DNA from: Psilocybe azurescens
Taxonomy: Eukaryota > Basidiomycota > Agaricomycetes > Agaricales > Agrocybaceae
Assembly: GCA_023853785.1 (NCBI GenBank)
Contig: JAJIRX010000233.1
Coordinates: 22,393-86,392, forward strand
Length of the DNA: 64,000 nt
Reading direction: 5' to 3'
The position numbers and the translations under genes are program-made. Position 1 is the stretch's first letter. The number at the start of each line of letters is the position of its first letter. The notes below the pieces were generated by a model. That model was not told the origin of the DNA. It did not search any database and saw nothing but the letters and a program-made list of their open reading frames with translations. This document shows, in pieces, positions 32,170-44,399 of this stretch.

Positions 32170-35100
32170 ACTTTTTTTCACTTCTGCCTTCGTAATTCCC
32201 GGTGTTCCCGGCCTCCGTGTTCGCTTGTCTTGGTAACCCGTTCAGCTTTTCATCGAAGATCCGCAAGCTCAACTTCTGGAATTGGAACACGTCAAATCAA
32301 ACCAGCCTTGGGTGCCATTCAAAGGAGGAAGCACGAGGATTGCAGTCGGAGGCGGTGGGGGCAGGGATCTTATTGACACAAGGTCTGACCTGGACAGGAC
32401 GAATTTGGTTTATCAGAGACCGGAAGATCAGTTGCCAGGTCGTGTGCTTGAGTGAGCTTGGTCTATTGAGGATGCACTGAGACAGGGATAGTATAGGGAA
32501 GAGGAAGACAAGTGTGAGTTCGCCACTTGCTCGTGCAATGTCCAGAAGATCGCATATACGTCTTCTCATTAGCAGTTCTCCTCTGTATCTCCGGTGAACT
32601 ACTCCTTTGCCCGGCCATTCCCAGATGTTTCTGCGGCGATGTCTTATCGCAGATCTCTTCACGGCACATTGCTGTGCCTCCCAGTCTTACTAGAGGTTTT
32701 TGTTTGCGAACGCTGTTGGTTCATCTCTGCGTGTGATTGTGGTAAGACTATCCGCTTGGTTATTTTTGAAAATATTACAGTACCTCTCAATGATGGTGTC
32801 TGCTCCAAGAGGGACGGGATACGCAAGTCCACTTAACCAGTGTCTGTGTTTCGCCTTTAGTACGTTTGGATTACAACGGCCACCATACCACAGGGCATAC
32901 ATTTCTTGCATCTATATCTGTGTTCGTTCACAGAGCTGCAGGGTTAAAATATGATCTCTGTAATCTGCATTTCTCAAACGCACATGCACACTTCTTGCTG
33001 CTCAATTGTACAGGTGGCCTGTCGTCCTCGTCGATTGTGAGAATGTATCATAGAGATAAAGTTCGCGAAAGCGGTTATGGAATGATGGTATTTCTGTGTA
33101 GCTAATGCCGCGTTCAAGTTTGAGCTGCAGAATCTAATGACGAGATAGGTTAAGCTTGGATCTCTACGATTACTAGCTCAATACAATATAGCGGAAAAAT
33201 CCATAGTGATCTGGGATGTCTGAGTCGTAGGATGGACTCAGAGCGATTGGGTCACTTGTTGGTGATTCAAATATGGGGTCAGGGAATCTGAGTGTGAACC
33301 TCCTGAAATTTATTATAAGCAGATGAAGGATGTTATTTTAGTGGCGAATTGCTACATGGGTGTGCGTAGGATAGCGCTGTACTGATTGGTATGTTTTGTA
33401 TTATATATATTTGTGCGTTGGAATGACCCATGAATGATCACTTTGTCGATACTGTTCATTCTCCATCATACTGGTGCAGAGCCTCATTGTGTTCGTATCT
33501 GATATCACATAGGGGGCAACGGTGAGAACACGTGATGCTAAGCACGCTTGGGTTGATGTTATGTGGATTTTCTTCCTGTGTCCTTCAACTAATCACCTAA
33601 TGATCTCGTCTACGCATCAACCTCACTTGTACCCGCATCCACATCATGTTTAAAATAGGTCAGATATTGACATGGAGTAAGCTTCTCATTGCGTACTGAT
33701 ACCGTCCCTGCACCCCATATCTCACCTGTCCCTGACCCTCCGCTTGTTATCAGGCATCGTGCGAAGGGTCCCATTTATTGTTCAATAATTTGACTAATGT
33801 GGCCATTGAGAAGGCTATTATGGACCTGCTTGTAAAGCACATATGTAAATTTTTACACTCGTCTATTTGCAATCATCCAAGTACAAAGCAATAAGCGGAG
33901 TCGTCGATTTTCTCAGCAACATTTTCGCCCTGTATCACATTTTATTTATCCCTTCAACAGAATAGAAAATAACTACAATATGACTACGAAACAGGAAGGT
34001 AATGATCTCATCTGGGTCGTTGATACGATGGTCTATAAATGGTTTCCAAACAGTTTGAATGAATCATGACGGTAGGGCCGATTTATCGGCGTGATGTGGG
34101 AGGTTTTGGGGACCCTAGGAATACTAGATCTGATCGTGAGAGAGAGGCGGAGGTGATACTGTAGTCATTCAGGATGAACTTCATTGAATCTTCAGGCTTC
34201 AACACAGAAACGACTTGGATCACCCACTCTCTGCCCGATTCACACAAAAGGTCCATTATCTGCCCGCTCCTCATTTCTAGCCCACCTTTTGATCCATTGA
34301 CGTCTTCCACACTGTTTATTCTTATAATGACAAACCCCACGGCCCATGCTTCAACTTTTATCTCGGCAGTACCGTGGTGTCATGGAAATGTTCATGTTCG
34401 CATACAACAGCCGGCCGTTCCTACCAGATCAACGAAGTGAAATACCCGTACGTGCTAACGCATCTTCCAAAGAAAGGTGATCTGATTTCCTCAGAGCTTC
34501 GGTCTCAGGCATGGTATAATTGTTGGATGATCATCTCAAAATGCTATTTGGGGTACCACGCTGCTTGCCCTGTGCGTCCGTCAAACTCAATCAGGTCTTT
34601 GTATTTGTTAATCCCGTTACTTCATCAGAGCCGATATAAGTGACTTAGTTGATTGGAGAGCTGTTGTAGATTTATATCGTTTTCAGAGCCACACGTTTAA
34701 AGAAAAATACGATGGCGTATTAGCGATCACTTTGGGCCTGCTCACTTGTAAATGAGCTACTGTATCTGTGCTTCCTGGACCAACAATATACAAAGTGGTA
34801 GAGGACGGCTCAAGAGTTTGAATATATTATGATGCAGATCATAAAGATTAATCATCTTAGTGCCCAGTGATGAGCTTGGACATACTCTAGGTATTACAAA
34901 AAGATGAAAGTTATTTCTGGACAGGACAGCAACTGGTATTCTGAGTCAGTTCCTTGTCTAAGGCAACATTCCATCCAACGGTTTCGGTGAAGACAGCACC
35001 GTATATACGATGAGGGAACTGAGGAGGTCGAATCATGGTAGTCCCAGGATGATTCCTTGCAACATCTATGGCAACTCTGGGGTTAAATTATTAGCATAAG

Positions 35101-35280
35101 ATAAGTATAAGAATACTATGGTAAACCGACATATAAAGGAAATCTTTCTGTAGATAAATATCCTCAACTCTAAAGTATCTCCCAATGTCCACCCCTGATA
35201 TTCCATTGCCAATCAACATCGAAGAGAATGGAATTAGCGCCAACCTCAATAGCTCGATGCTTTTGAATTTTCTCATGGGT
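32170..35280. other. Intergenic; no gene supported
   Basis: About 3 kb with only short overlapping frames on both strands. Frames at 34083-34340 (minus) and 34174-34440 (plus) overlap each other and neither has family features or a promoter. Nothing repetitive stands out. Confidence 0.45.
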
Positions 35281-35321
35281 GAATCTCCTCATCTGTGAAT
35301 GACAACGCCATAAACTTACGT

Positions 35322-36511
35322 ATGCTAGGCATATATACCATGGTATATGGAGGAACAATGTACCTTTACTGTGGGTTCTTTGAATCCCTTCAACTTAAAA
35401 GAAACTTTTTCAATGATGTCCTACAGTATCCAAGCAGCCGGCCAACTCAAATTGTCGCATCGTTCTTCCAGCCGTTACCATGCTGTATCTGCTATGTTTC
35501 TTAAACTTCATTGTGCAATGGTACTACCTTGACTGGGTAGTTGTGATAAACGGAGACACACGCGAATCGATGTTTTTAGGAACAGTGGGGGACGGCCTTC
35601 AATGGAACTTTGTACTCAGTGACTTTCTACAGAATTTCTTGTTGATTATATCTGACGGACTACTGGTTTGTTTATATATTTGATTATCTCTTAGATCTCA
35701 TTAATGTCTTGACAGATATGGAGATGCTACCACGTCTGGGGAGAATCATTCTGGGCGATTTCGGCTCCATTGATACTTTTAGTCACAGAATGCGGTGAGT
35801 CCTATGGATGAAAGTCCAGTATGAGTATTTACTGTAATGACATGTCATTGCAGGTCTCTTTGTGGCAGTAACGGTTTTAAATGTGAAATTTGGTCAGATA
35901 ACCAGTGACGCAAATGTTACTCTGTTCAATAATATCCTCAGTGCTCTGACATTTGTGTCACTGGGCACCACTGTGGTTACAACGTTTTTGATTGCTTACA
36001 GAATATATTCCGTCTTGCGATTAAATCGTTCACCGTCCAACACATTATTCAACCGCATTGTGGCGATGATCATCGAGTCAGCCGCAGCTTACTCACTGGT
36101 ACTCCTCCTCAACGCCATCATTGGTGTTGTTCCATCATTCAATGTGTTGGAATCTCCCACGTACGAAGTTGATTATTACATTGAAGTAATTGTTTCTATT
36201 GTTGCAGTACGTACGTTCTATTGCTGATCTGCATATCCTGTGTCTCTAACCTAGAACCAGGGGATGGCACCAACAATTCTGGTTGCCAGAATTGCTACAA
36301 ATGACAACCAAACTGTTCCATTATCCACAATAACTTACATATCTGGCATACAATTCGAATCACAGCAAAGAGTGTGGGCGACTGCAGTAGAAATGCCACC
36401 GGAGGAGACATTAACGTCACTGTTCAGGCAGACAATGCAGAGTCGACATCGGTGATCGAAGTGAAGAGGGAGTTCAGTGCAGATGCCACATTTGGGGACA
36501 ATCAAGTCTAA
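35322..36511 (+). CDS. Multi-pass (about 7-TM) membrane protein of a basidiomycete-expanded family, five exons
   Basis: Exons 35322-35370, 35427-35665, 35716-35794, 35854-36206 and 36261-36455/36511; the four introns are 50-59 bp, GT-AG. The start codon is the first ATG of the open frame (MLGIYTMVYGGTMYLY); relatives usually have a short extension before this. Hydrophobic helices follow: TMLYLLCFLNFIVQWYYLDW, a loop NGDTRESMF, FLLIISDGLLIWRCYHVW, AISAPLILLVTECGLFVAVT, LGTTVVTTFLIAYRIYSVLR, AYSLVLLLNAIIGVV and IEVIVSIVAGMAPTILVARI. The helix-ending IWRCYHVW and AYRIYSVL blocks are typical of this large, uncharacterised family, probably in the plasma membrane. Role unknown. In the last exon the frame as read stops at 36455; a -1 shifted frame stays open to 36511 and gives a hydrophilic tail ending VIEVKREFSADATFGDNQV, which fits relatives better, so a base may be missing near 36375-36400. 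Confidence 0.75.
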
Positions 36512-38060
36512 AGTGCATTGTGCGACTACAATAGCATGTGATGGTAGATCCATCCAATATTAAAATTTCTCTTCTACTGTTCAGTTTCTGTTTCCTTATA
36601 TTTATATTTAAATTTCCACAATTGGTACACTCCAGCGCAACAGGTGATCTGTCGGTCATGTAGCGTCTTCATTTTGTTATACACTATTGCTTAGTCACAT
36701 ATTTACCTTTCTCGTTTTCTACTGTAGGTAAATTGTATCTAGTATATATACAATTATGGGCCTATTTTACAAGTAATCCTATCACCTTTCTTCAACAGTG
36801 ACAGAGAAAAATCAATGTATCAGGAGTCCTATTAGATGCCCTCCCTTACAGAAATCATTCTACATCCTCCCGATTCCAGAGTTGTGAACTGTGCAAGTAG
36901 GTATAAATGCAGTTGTAAGCTATGAATGCGTTTGTAAACTATTTATATCGCCCCTCTATTCCCAACAGAGAGAAATCGACAGAAAGGGATTTACCACTAG
37001 CCACTGAGTCTTTATGTTAGACCCCCAGCTTCAGTTAATTGAATACAACTGTAGCATTAGGATTGTTTGGCACGATGCACGATACGTTCAATAGGTCACA
37101 GAGAGGCATTATAAATTTCTTCAAGTTCGGACCGTTAAGCGTCCAGTTATTGACTCTCACCTTCTGTATTACATTTAAATGCGAGCACGAGTTCCTCTGA
37201 ATGCACGCATTGTGTACTAACACATTAATTCTGAGACCCGCACCTAGACGAAACAGGTCAATAATAACCCCACAGGCCTCGGGTTCCATCCAGTGCGTCC
37301 ACTCTTACACACTCCATCCGCCTCCCCGGCCCCCATAGAATCAAATCATATGAGACCCACAGCATCCCTAATGCACACGCACACGCACACAAACACTTAT
37401 CCATAGACACCCTTCCCATGTACAACTCTGTCTTCCAGAGTTTCCTGAGATGGCACACGGTAAAAGCACACATCGAGTAACAAAGGCACGTATCTATGGA
37501 GCTGGTCACTAAGTCACCGCTTGTCGGTGACAACTGCCGAATTGGCCGAAGACGAGAATTTTTTTAGCCTGCGAATGAAGTTATTTCGATGTAGATAGAT
37601 GTAATTAAGTACTCGAACCATTATTTTAAATACAGACAAGAATTTGGGACCAATATTTGAAATTTTGTGAAGTTGGCATAGCCCAAAGTTGCTCGAGCCT
37701 TTGATTAATTCATTACTCAATAGTTTCATTATCCTACATGATATAGGAACCTCAATTTTGGAACTTCTATAGCACTCGTACTTTTGAAATCATTGAAAAT
37801 TCCACTTGATATATGATTCAGCTTATCAAATAGAGTCGATTGACAAGAGGAATAAGAAATTCCGGACTTCCTTGCCGACGTGGTCCGCTTGTCGTCCGGA
37901 GGCGATGACTTAGTGAACAGCTCCATAAAACCATCTTCCTTTCGCATTCTACATTCAGAATAACGTGTCCACACGGTGGAAGAGCTGTGAGAATACCGGT
38001 GGTGTCCAAGTGGATTGGGAGGAGCTAAGGTGAATGGTAGTTAGTACTGTGTTTGATGAT
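36512..38060. other. Intergenic, contains dispersed repeat R1 copy B
   Basis: No supported gene. Repeat R1 copy B is at 36828-36985. Minus-strand frames between 37035 and 37974 are short, have changing composition and no family features. A CACACGCA-type run at 37375-37395 is simple sequence. Confidence 0.4.
36828..36985 (+). repeat. Dispersed repeat R1, copy B
   Basis: Aligns with 10496-10650 from TTAGATGCC to CAACAGAGAGAAAT. A TATA-like TTTATATCG and the shared end suggest a fragment of an LTR or other promoter-bearing repeat. Confidence 0.6.
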
Positions 38061-38156
38061 TGAGCTTATATGAAATGGCAGGGTCATGCCTACAGAACAC
38101 GTACGCTCTCCGTCAAACTCCACCCATGACACGACAAGCCGACCGTTCCAATTTCA

Positions 38157-38477
38157 TTGAGAGCTATCCTGGTGACCATGTACAACCAAACGAATATTTC
38201 GTCACTCTCCTTTACATGGGCTGGAACAAATGCAAAGATGGCGGGAATTGAAGTTGACATTGTGAGCGGTAAAACATACAGAGCCATCCGATACAAATAT
38301 AGAGGGGAACTCATTGCATATCGTGGGGTGGACAATTCCCAGAGGGACATTTCCAAAGATGTAAGGGGGACCGTACGTCTTTATGGAATAAGTAAGGAGG
38401 ATGCAGAGCAGAGAAATGCGGCATTTGAAGTCAGCATAATGTCTAAGAATTTGGTTTATCAAGAAACACCTACATGA
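38157..38477 (+). CDS. Hypothetical short protein
   Basis: A 106-codon frame with balanced composition (SLSFTWAGTNAKMAGIEVDI, then a Lys/Arg/Tyr-rich stretch) and a good ATG start. There is no recognisable domain, no signal peptide, and the opposite strand is also open over much of it. It could be an exon of a larger, decayed gene. Weak call. Confidence 0.25.
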   Translation: MRAILVTMYNQTNISSLSFTWAGTNAKMAGIEVDIVSGKTYRAIRYKYRGELIAYRGVDNSQRDISKDVRGTVRLYGISKEDAEQRNAAFEVSIMSKNLVYQETPT

Positions 38478-38999
38478 TTAGAATTATGGTTTCCAGTGAG
38501 AAATATGTCTCCGATTGAGTTGAGGATGAGAGTGATACGCCGACGCGGATGCTACTAATGTCGCGAAAAAATCAATAGCACAAATAGCAGAACAAACGAA
38601 TTAGCAGAAGGGCTTACTACACCGCAATCAGGGTAACAGCCGACAATACACACGACCCCTGCACTCAGTAATACCCTCACGGGCAGTGCTCAGCTCTTTG
38701 AGCGAGCTATTAACCATCTCCGTATCGCTTCCTGATCAATGAACTTCTATGTGTTGCTATTCTTCATGACGAGGGCATAACGAGCATGTAAGTTTTCCTC
38801 CGAGTCCTGATCAGCATGAGTAGGGACTTAAGTAGATGTTTATTTGCATCAATAAAAAGGGAGAGCTTTTTAGAATATGAAGAGAACGAACGAATGGAAA
38901 ATATTCGCTCGGTTGATGCATCGACGGCACAACGATCTGGACAATTGATCACGTGTAGACCTTCCCTAAACAACATCAACGACACACCGACGCTAATGC

Positions 39000-41900
39000 A
39001 CAAAGTTTAAACTCAAATGAACAACACTACCACGATAAAATCCTCAAAGTCTTCCTCCTATGAGCTGAAAGATACTTTCTGGAAACACGTGGTATTCTGG
39101 ATAAGAAGACTCAAAAGGTACGCACACAGCCTCTCCGAACTATTTCTGGTTCATTCCAAAGCCTGTGCTTTATATATCACTGACATCGACAACTGTAATT
39201 ATAGCAAATCGGCAGACTCAATGTATCGCTCTTCACACCCGCGCTGCTCTTTTCCAAGGTGACTTGTTACTTGGCGCTCGGTACGCTGGCTTTTCGTCTT
39301 CATGTGCCACGCTGTTCGTGATGAGACTTACGTTACTATGGCTTCATAGAGAAATTGAAGGAACTCCGGGCGATACCTACATGGTTTCATCATCATCACT
39401 GGCACCTCGATAGTCGTCGGCTGGGTTCTGAGCAGGACGTTCTGGTTGAGGAAGTTTCAGCGGTACGTGCATTCCATCCTTCCCTTCTCCCCGTATTCGT
39501 CATCCTTTGCCAATTCCCATTCCCATTCCCATTTACTTTCACCCTTGACCCCGCTGTTCCCCCTCCTTTAGGCTTTCTACGCCCTCCCATCTATAAATAC
39601 CCTACATCCTCCCATACAATCTTTCTTGCCTTTTCTCTCGTCCCCTCACCCATCCGCACTTAGTTTGTCTCAACTTACACGTCCGTACTCACGCAGGAGC
39701 TTCACCATGGCCGCCGCGATGTTCATGAGCTCCAACCCCTCTCCATTGCGCCGATGTAAAGCCTCGTCGTTTTGGTGCCCAAACTCGGGTGGGGCTTGAA
39801 CAAAAACAAGAATGCGATGCTCAGAAAAACGCTGACGTATTTGACGATGTATAGTACGCTGGGGATGGCGGTATGTGAGTTTGGCCTTTTGCGTTTTACT
39901 CTTTTTCTTGTATCCCTATCTCTTACCCCTCTCGTTTCCCTTTTCCATTTTTTCTTACCTCTTCCCAATCCATTCACGCTCGCATCATCATCCAAATGCG
40001 CATACATCCCGCTAATATCGTTCACAGATCAGGTACAGCCACGGCGTAAGCCTCCTCTCGCTCGCAGACGCAATCCTCGTACCACTGATCCTCTTATCCA
40101 TAACCACGCCATCGACCTCCATCCTTGGACTCGACACCGATAGGGGAGGAGAGTGCCCACCGTTCCTCGTAGACTTTGCCAACGTGGGAGACAACAGCGA
40201 GCATGATCTAAGGACGCACACGTTGAGCTCCATGCTATACGCTCGTCGGCGTCGACGAAGAGGGTAGCAGGCCAGTTCATGGAATTGCCTACGCCCTCTG
40301 CACCGTCGTCGCCCCGTCACACCTCCTCGGGAGTCCCTGGTGCTGCCTCATAAACTGGAGCGTCTAGCAACACACATTGGGACAGGAATAGTGACATGGC
40401 CATGGACACAGCACAGGAAACAACAGGATAATTTCCCTGCTGTCTGGGAGGCCCAACGCCACATCCTACAACCCATTCCTGAATAGTCTGAACGAGAGCT
40501 GTGCGCATCTTACAGAGTGGGGTGTGGGTGTGAGTGCTTCTGTTGGTGATGGTGCTGTTGCTACAGCGGGTGGAGCAAGGGCGAGTACTATGGAAGGGGA
40601 TACAAGCGATAGTGAGGACAAGCAGGAGGATGAAGTCTGACGTTACCTCAATGGTTTCACCGATCTCGAACACGGCACCCGCGCACCACAACCTCCTTCC
40701 TCTCCGCCCTCCGCTCCATCCAAAAATACATCCTGCACTCCCTCCACACGGCACGTCCCTCCTCTCAAATCTCCGTTCACGCATGCTCCAGTCCCGCTCT
40801 ACACCGCTTATCCTGGAGCTGATGCCGTCTTTATCATATGCGCTGGAGCGTAAAATGATTATGCAGCGCTGAGGCCTGTGAATGGGGCGGTGGACATGTG
40901 TGCCAATTTCAAGGAAATGTGTGCTGCTGGTGCCGGTGATGCTTGGTGTGCGTTGGGGGTATCTTTGGGGCGGGAAGGAAACGGGACGGTAGAGGGTGAG
41001 GGGAAGAAATAGGAGTGGAAGAAGACCTGTTCGGCTTCAGGAAAGTGAGTGCGAAGCAGAAGGAGGGTGTTTGCAATGGAAAAGAACGTAGGAAAAATGG
41101 TAGGAAGCGGGATGAGACGACGAAGAGCAATTGGTATACTATGTTTGAGGAGTGTGGAAGTACCCGCAAGCGGGTGCAACTTCTCGTGAGAAGGAGGCGC
41201 CATCACGTGTATCCTGATCCCCATCGTTTTCCCTTACACTACGTTTGAAGTCGCACAACGACGACTGCACAACCTTTTCCCACAAGCTTGCTCTTTACCC
41301 AATCTATATCCTAGCATCACTTAAAATTCCACCCACCCATCACCGAAACTATTCTATTCTCAACACATAATATATATAACTCAAACACAATCAAGGTAGA
41401 GTAGAACCTTTAGAAGTGTGAAAAGGGGGATCACTCTTCAGCACTTCCATCGGGTTTTCTACGCCCTGGAGACGAGGCGGCACCTCCGCCGCCGACCTCT
41501 CCACACCCCCAATGTCTACCATACATTCTTTATATTATCTACGAGGCGCGACGCACCTCCCTCGAGAAAGTGATTTCCTTTTCGGAAGTATGCGTCCTAT
41601 CTTTCCTACGCACTTTCCTTCGCATTTTTTTTGGGGGTGGATTTTATAACCTTCCGTTCTTCGTCATTCGATCGTGGATTGTTTCTGTTCCTTCGATCAC
41701 GATCCCTCGACCGTTCTTCCTCTTTCCCTCCACTTCCGTTTCCCCTTTCTCTCCCCCTTTCTTCTCCCACTCTTCACAACGCGAGTACTAAACTTCCCTC
41801 TCTTCCCTTTTATCTTACTCTTACAGCCCGATATTCGTCGTTATCAACACCCTCCTACTATGCTTCCCCGCCTGCGCTCCCCGTCGCGCAGATCATGTCC

Positions 41901-42600
41901 GCCAGCGCATAGGGCGGCTCATTAGTTTGGACTATTTCTTGAGCCTATGACGCCGGTGTTGAAGTTGACTGAGCCTTATAATCCGGTGTTGGAGGGGTGA
42001 GGTGGCAGGGAGGGATGGCGGGGATAGAGACGTGGGTGGTTATGAGGCGACGCAATTTGAGGTGGCGGAGCGCTGGTGGGGTTTTCTTTTTTTGTCTTGC
42101 TTGTCGCTTCTGGTACGCTGTGCTTGCTAAGCTGATTGTCGCCGCTTCAAGCTTCATTGCTTCATTTTCCTTTCCCCTCTTCGTATCATTGCTTCATAGT
42201 CAGATTGTGATACATGCGTACGTCATTGCATACTGACTTGCAGATAGAATTTTATTCGTTCTCAGGCTTTTTATCTTACTTTACTTACGTACTTATTATG
42301 TAGTTCTTTACTGTCTCTAAGTTTACTTACTGTTTTGAATGATAGTCACAATGCGTAGCGTGCTGCGTGCGTCTGGGAGCTGGTTCGGTTCGTCTCATTG
42401 AGAATGAGAGAGTGGACGGGGTATATTTCCAGAAGGTATACCACACTGCGATTCATTTTATCTGAGTCAGGAATAAGAATCATAATGGGTTTTTCTCATT
42501 GAAACTATAGTAATAATTCGATATGCGGAACGCTTCACTGGGATAGCATTCACGTAGTCCACAACTTCCGAATTCTAGGCTCTGCGACTGGACGGAGAAG
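39000..42600 (+). other. Decayed GC-rich host-type gene fragments
   Basis: Plus-strand coding-like pieces occur without an intact frame: GTSIVVGWVLSRTFWLRKFQ (39399-39458), a pyrimidine-rich intron-like stretch ending in CTCACGCAG (39696), a piece beginning SFTMAAAMFMSSNPSP (39700), RYSHGVSLLSLADAILVPLI (40031-40090) with LLS, TSMVSPISNTAPAHHN (40637) and a helical LILELMPSLSYALERKMIMQ (40812-40870). The first ones look like membrane helices of one protein. Stops and frame changes separate all of them. Between 41.3 and 41.9 kb the DNA is C/T-rich and non-coding. I cannot name the gene(s). Confidence 0.3.
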
Positions 42601-42640
42601 ATGGACAGGGAAAATAAACATATAATAAACATATGCATAT

Positions 42641-42906
42641 CAGAAAGAACATCGAAAAAGCAAACTACACTCACCCGGAAGAAGTCCAAAGGAACTAGCC
42701 CACCCGCCAAATATGGATGCCCGGAAACAACGTTTCCTTGTTGGGCCGTACGGGGAGGGGATCGCTATAGCCCAACCTATAGGCGTACCTCGACGGTGCA
42801 CACGGGGTCCACGGGAAAGGAGTCGCACGCAGTGTGCTGTTAATTATCTTTGTAATCGTTAGTTAGGTCTGCATAAATTTACAAGAAAAAAAAAAAAAAA
42901 AAAAAA
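42641..42906 (+). mobile_element. Poly-A-tailed insertion with 11-14 bp target-site duplication
   Basis: AAACATATGCATAT occurs at 42627-42640 and again at 42904-42917, directly after an A21 run (42886-42906). The inserted 245 bp ends ...TAAATTTACAAG before the poly-A. A direct repeat of this length with a 3' poly-A tail is the hallmark of LINE-type target-primed reverse transcription. The body has no pol III boxes I can see and no recognisable protein, so it is either a short 5'-truncated LINE or a retro-copied transcript fragment. Confidence 0.7.
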
Positions 42907-43159
42907 ACATATGCATATACGTCCGTGATACATATCCACAGAAATGTCGACTCTCTACAACCGCAATACCACCACCTGAGCACTTGTACTGAGAGCGATG
43001 GAGTATTAGCCGGGTACTCATTATTTTCAGCCAATAGTTCTTCATGCCTATACATGAGCCTGGAACATACGGAGAAATGGTGAGGGTCAAGGCCGAGGTT
43101 GAAGTCTAATACAAACAAAAATTACTCAACTTACGCACACACCGCACAGTTCCAACTGG

Positions 43160-44160
43160 ACGAATGGGTCAAGTCCGTCGTGCTCTACAAGTCCTTTCCT
43201 CCACTCCCGAACACGACCAACATGATCTGGGAAGTGCGCACCTAGATCAGCGCCTCATGCGCAACGCGCCGTTGGGGCGACCGGAGTATGGTGCGAACGA
43301 CTCGGGCAAGGGCAACAAAGTCAGCATCGACTTTTGCTATCATACAGACGCAAGGCGTACGTACGATCGTTCGGCCGGCGCCTGCTGCGCATGAAGCGCG
43401 CTTCCCCTTCCACCCATTGGCGCGTCAAGAGCCTTCTCCTCCTCCTCCTCCTCCTCCTCCTCCTCCCTCCTCTCCTCCCGCTCATTTCCATTTCCCTTCC
43501 CTCTACCACCCTCACCCTCAGCTCCCCTACTCAGAAAATGCACGTACGTGCACGGCATTCCCAACACGCATACCCATTCAGCAGACCCCTCAAATACGCC
43601 GCCGAGCCCGTAATAATCGCGGGGTACGGCGCAATCATCCCGATCTCCTGGATAGGGCGCACGGTGTAGAGCGCATATAAAGGCGGGAGCACACCGGGAG
43701 CGGTTGGGGAGCTGCGCAGGAGCAGGGGGTTGTATGCTGTGGAGGGCGGGACGAGGGTGATTTTGGTGGAGGAGGAAGATGCGGAGGAGGGTGTGGATGG
43801 GAAGAGAGAGGAGGAGGGGGCGACGCAGACGCAGTGACAGCGGTGATCCCGCAGCAGTGCTGCGCCTGCCGCCACAGCTTCGTGCGTCTCGTCCGACGGT
43901 ACGATGTCCTGCGTGATGTGCACATATGCGTCCTTTCACGGCTCATCGATCCCGATGTGCTCTTCCTCGGTGCCGTTTCCCCGCTCTTGCCCCGCCCATG
44001 GAACCGTTACTCGTGTTGGCGTTGGTGTGATTGTGATTGTGGGCGTTGGAGAGGCCGAGGCCTGCTCCGTGAGGCCCAAAGCCGCCGAGGGGACTGTGAC
44101 TGTGCGCCCCCACAAGCGGGGTGTGAGGCGACGGTGCTCCGCCTCACGCCCCCGTTGCTG
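43160..44160 (+). pseudogene. Unrecognised GC-rich gene remnant
   Basis: Coding-like plus-strand pieces: FQLDEWVKSVVLYKSFPPLP with NTTNMIWEVR (43150-43240), DQRLMRNAPLGRPEYGANDS with GKGNKVSIDF (43243-43335), RTIVRPAPAAHEARFPFHPL (43369-43428) and KYAAEPVIIAGYGAIIPISW with IGRTV (43592-43665). The joins between them are -1-like frame steps, stops, or an intron-like stretch with a TCC microsatellite (43437-43480). The pieces read like one conserved protein but I do not recognise it. On the minus strand long Arg/Pro-rich frames are shadows. Confidence 0.35.
43437..43480 (+). repeat. TCC trinucleotide microsatellite
   Basis: About ten tandem CTC/TCC units followed by degenerate copies. It produces poly-Pro, poly-Leu and poly-Glu frames that are artefacts. 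Confidence 0.9.
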
Positions 44161-44399
44161 ATAATGCGAGCTGGACGACTCTGGAGCTATGCCTTTGACG
44201 AGTCGGAAAAGTAAGTTCTATTTGATCTTCGCCCACTCTGCTATAATATTAAAAAAGAGCATTTTAACCACATAATCCAGGGATTTATGACATTCAATCC
44301 ATTAGTTCGTTTCAGGGTCACCCAGAGCTGAACCTTGTACGTTCGGTTCTCATTATTTTCGAAGTTTGAATCCGACGCTAGTCAGGTTCGGGCTGGATT

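Noticed and set aside
32297..33105. Overlapping frames on both strands
   Set aside because: Composition is ordinary but no frame shows consistent coding signs or splicing, and opposite strands conflict.
43340..43946. 199-codon minus-strand frame
   Set aside because: Arg/Pro/His-rich shadow of the plus-strand fragment with a TCC repeat inside (poly-Glu).
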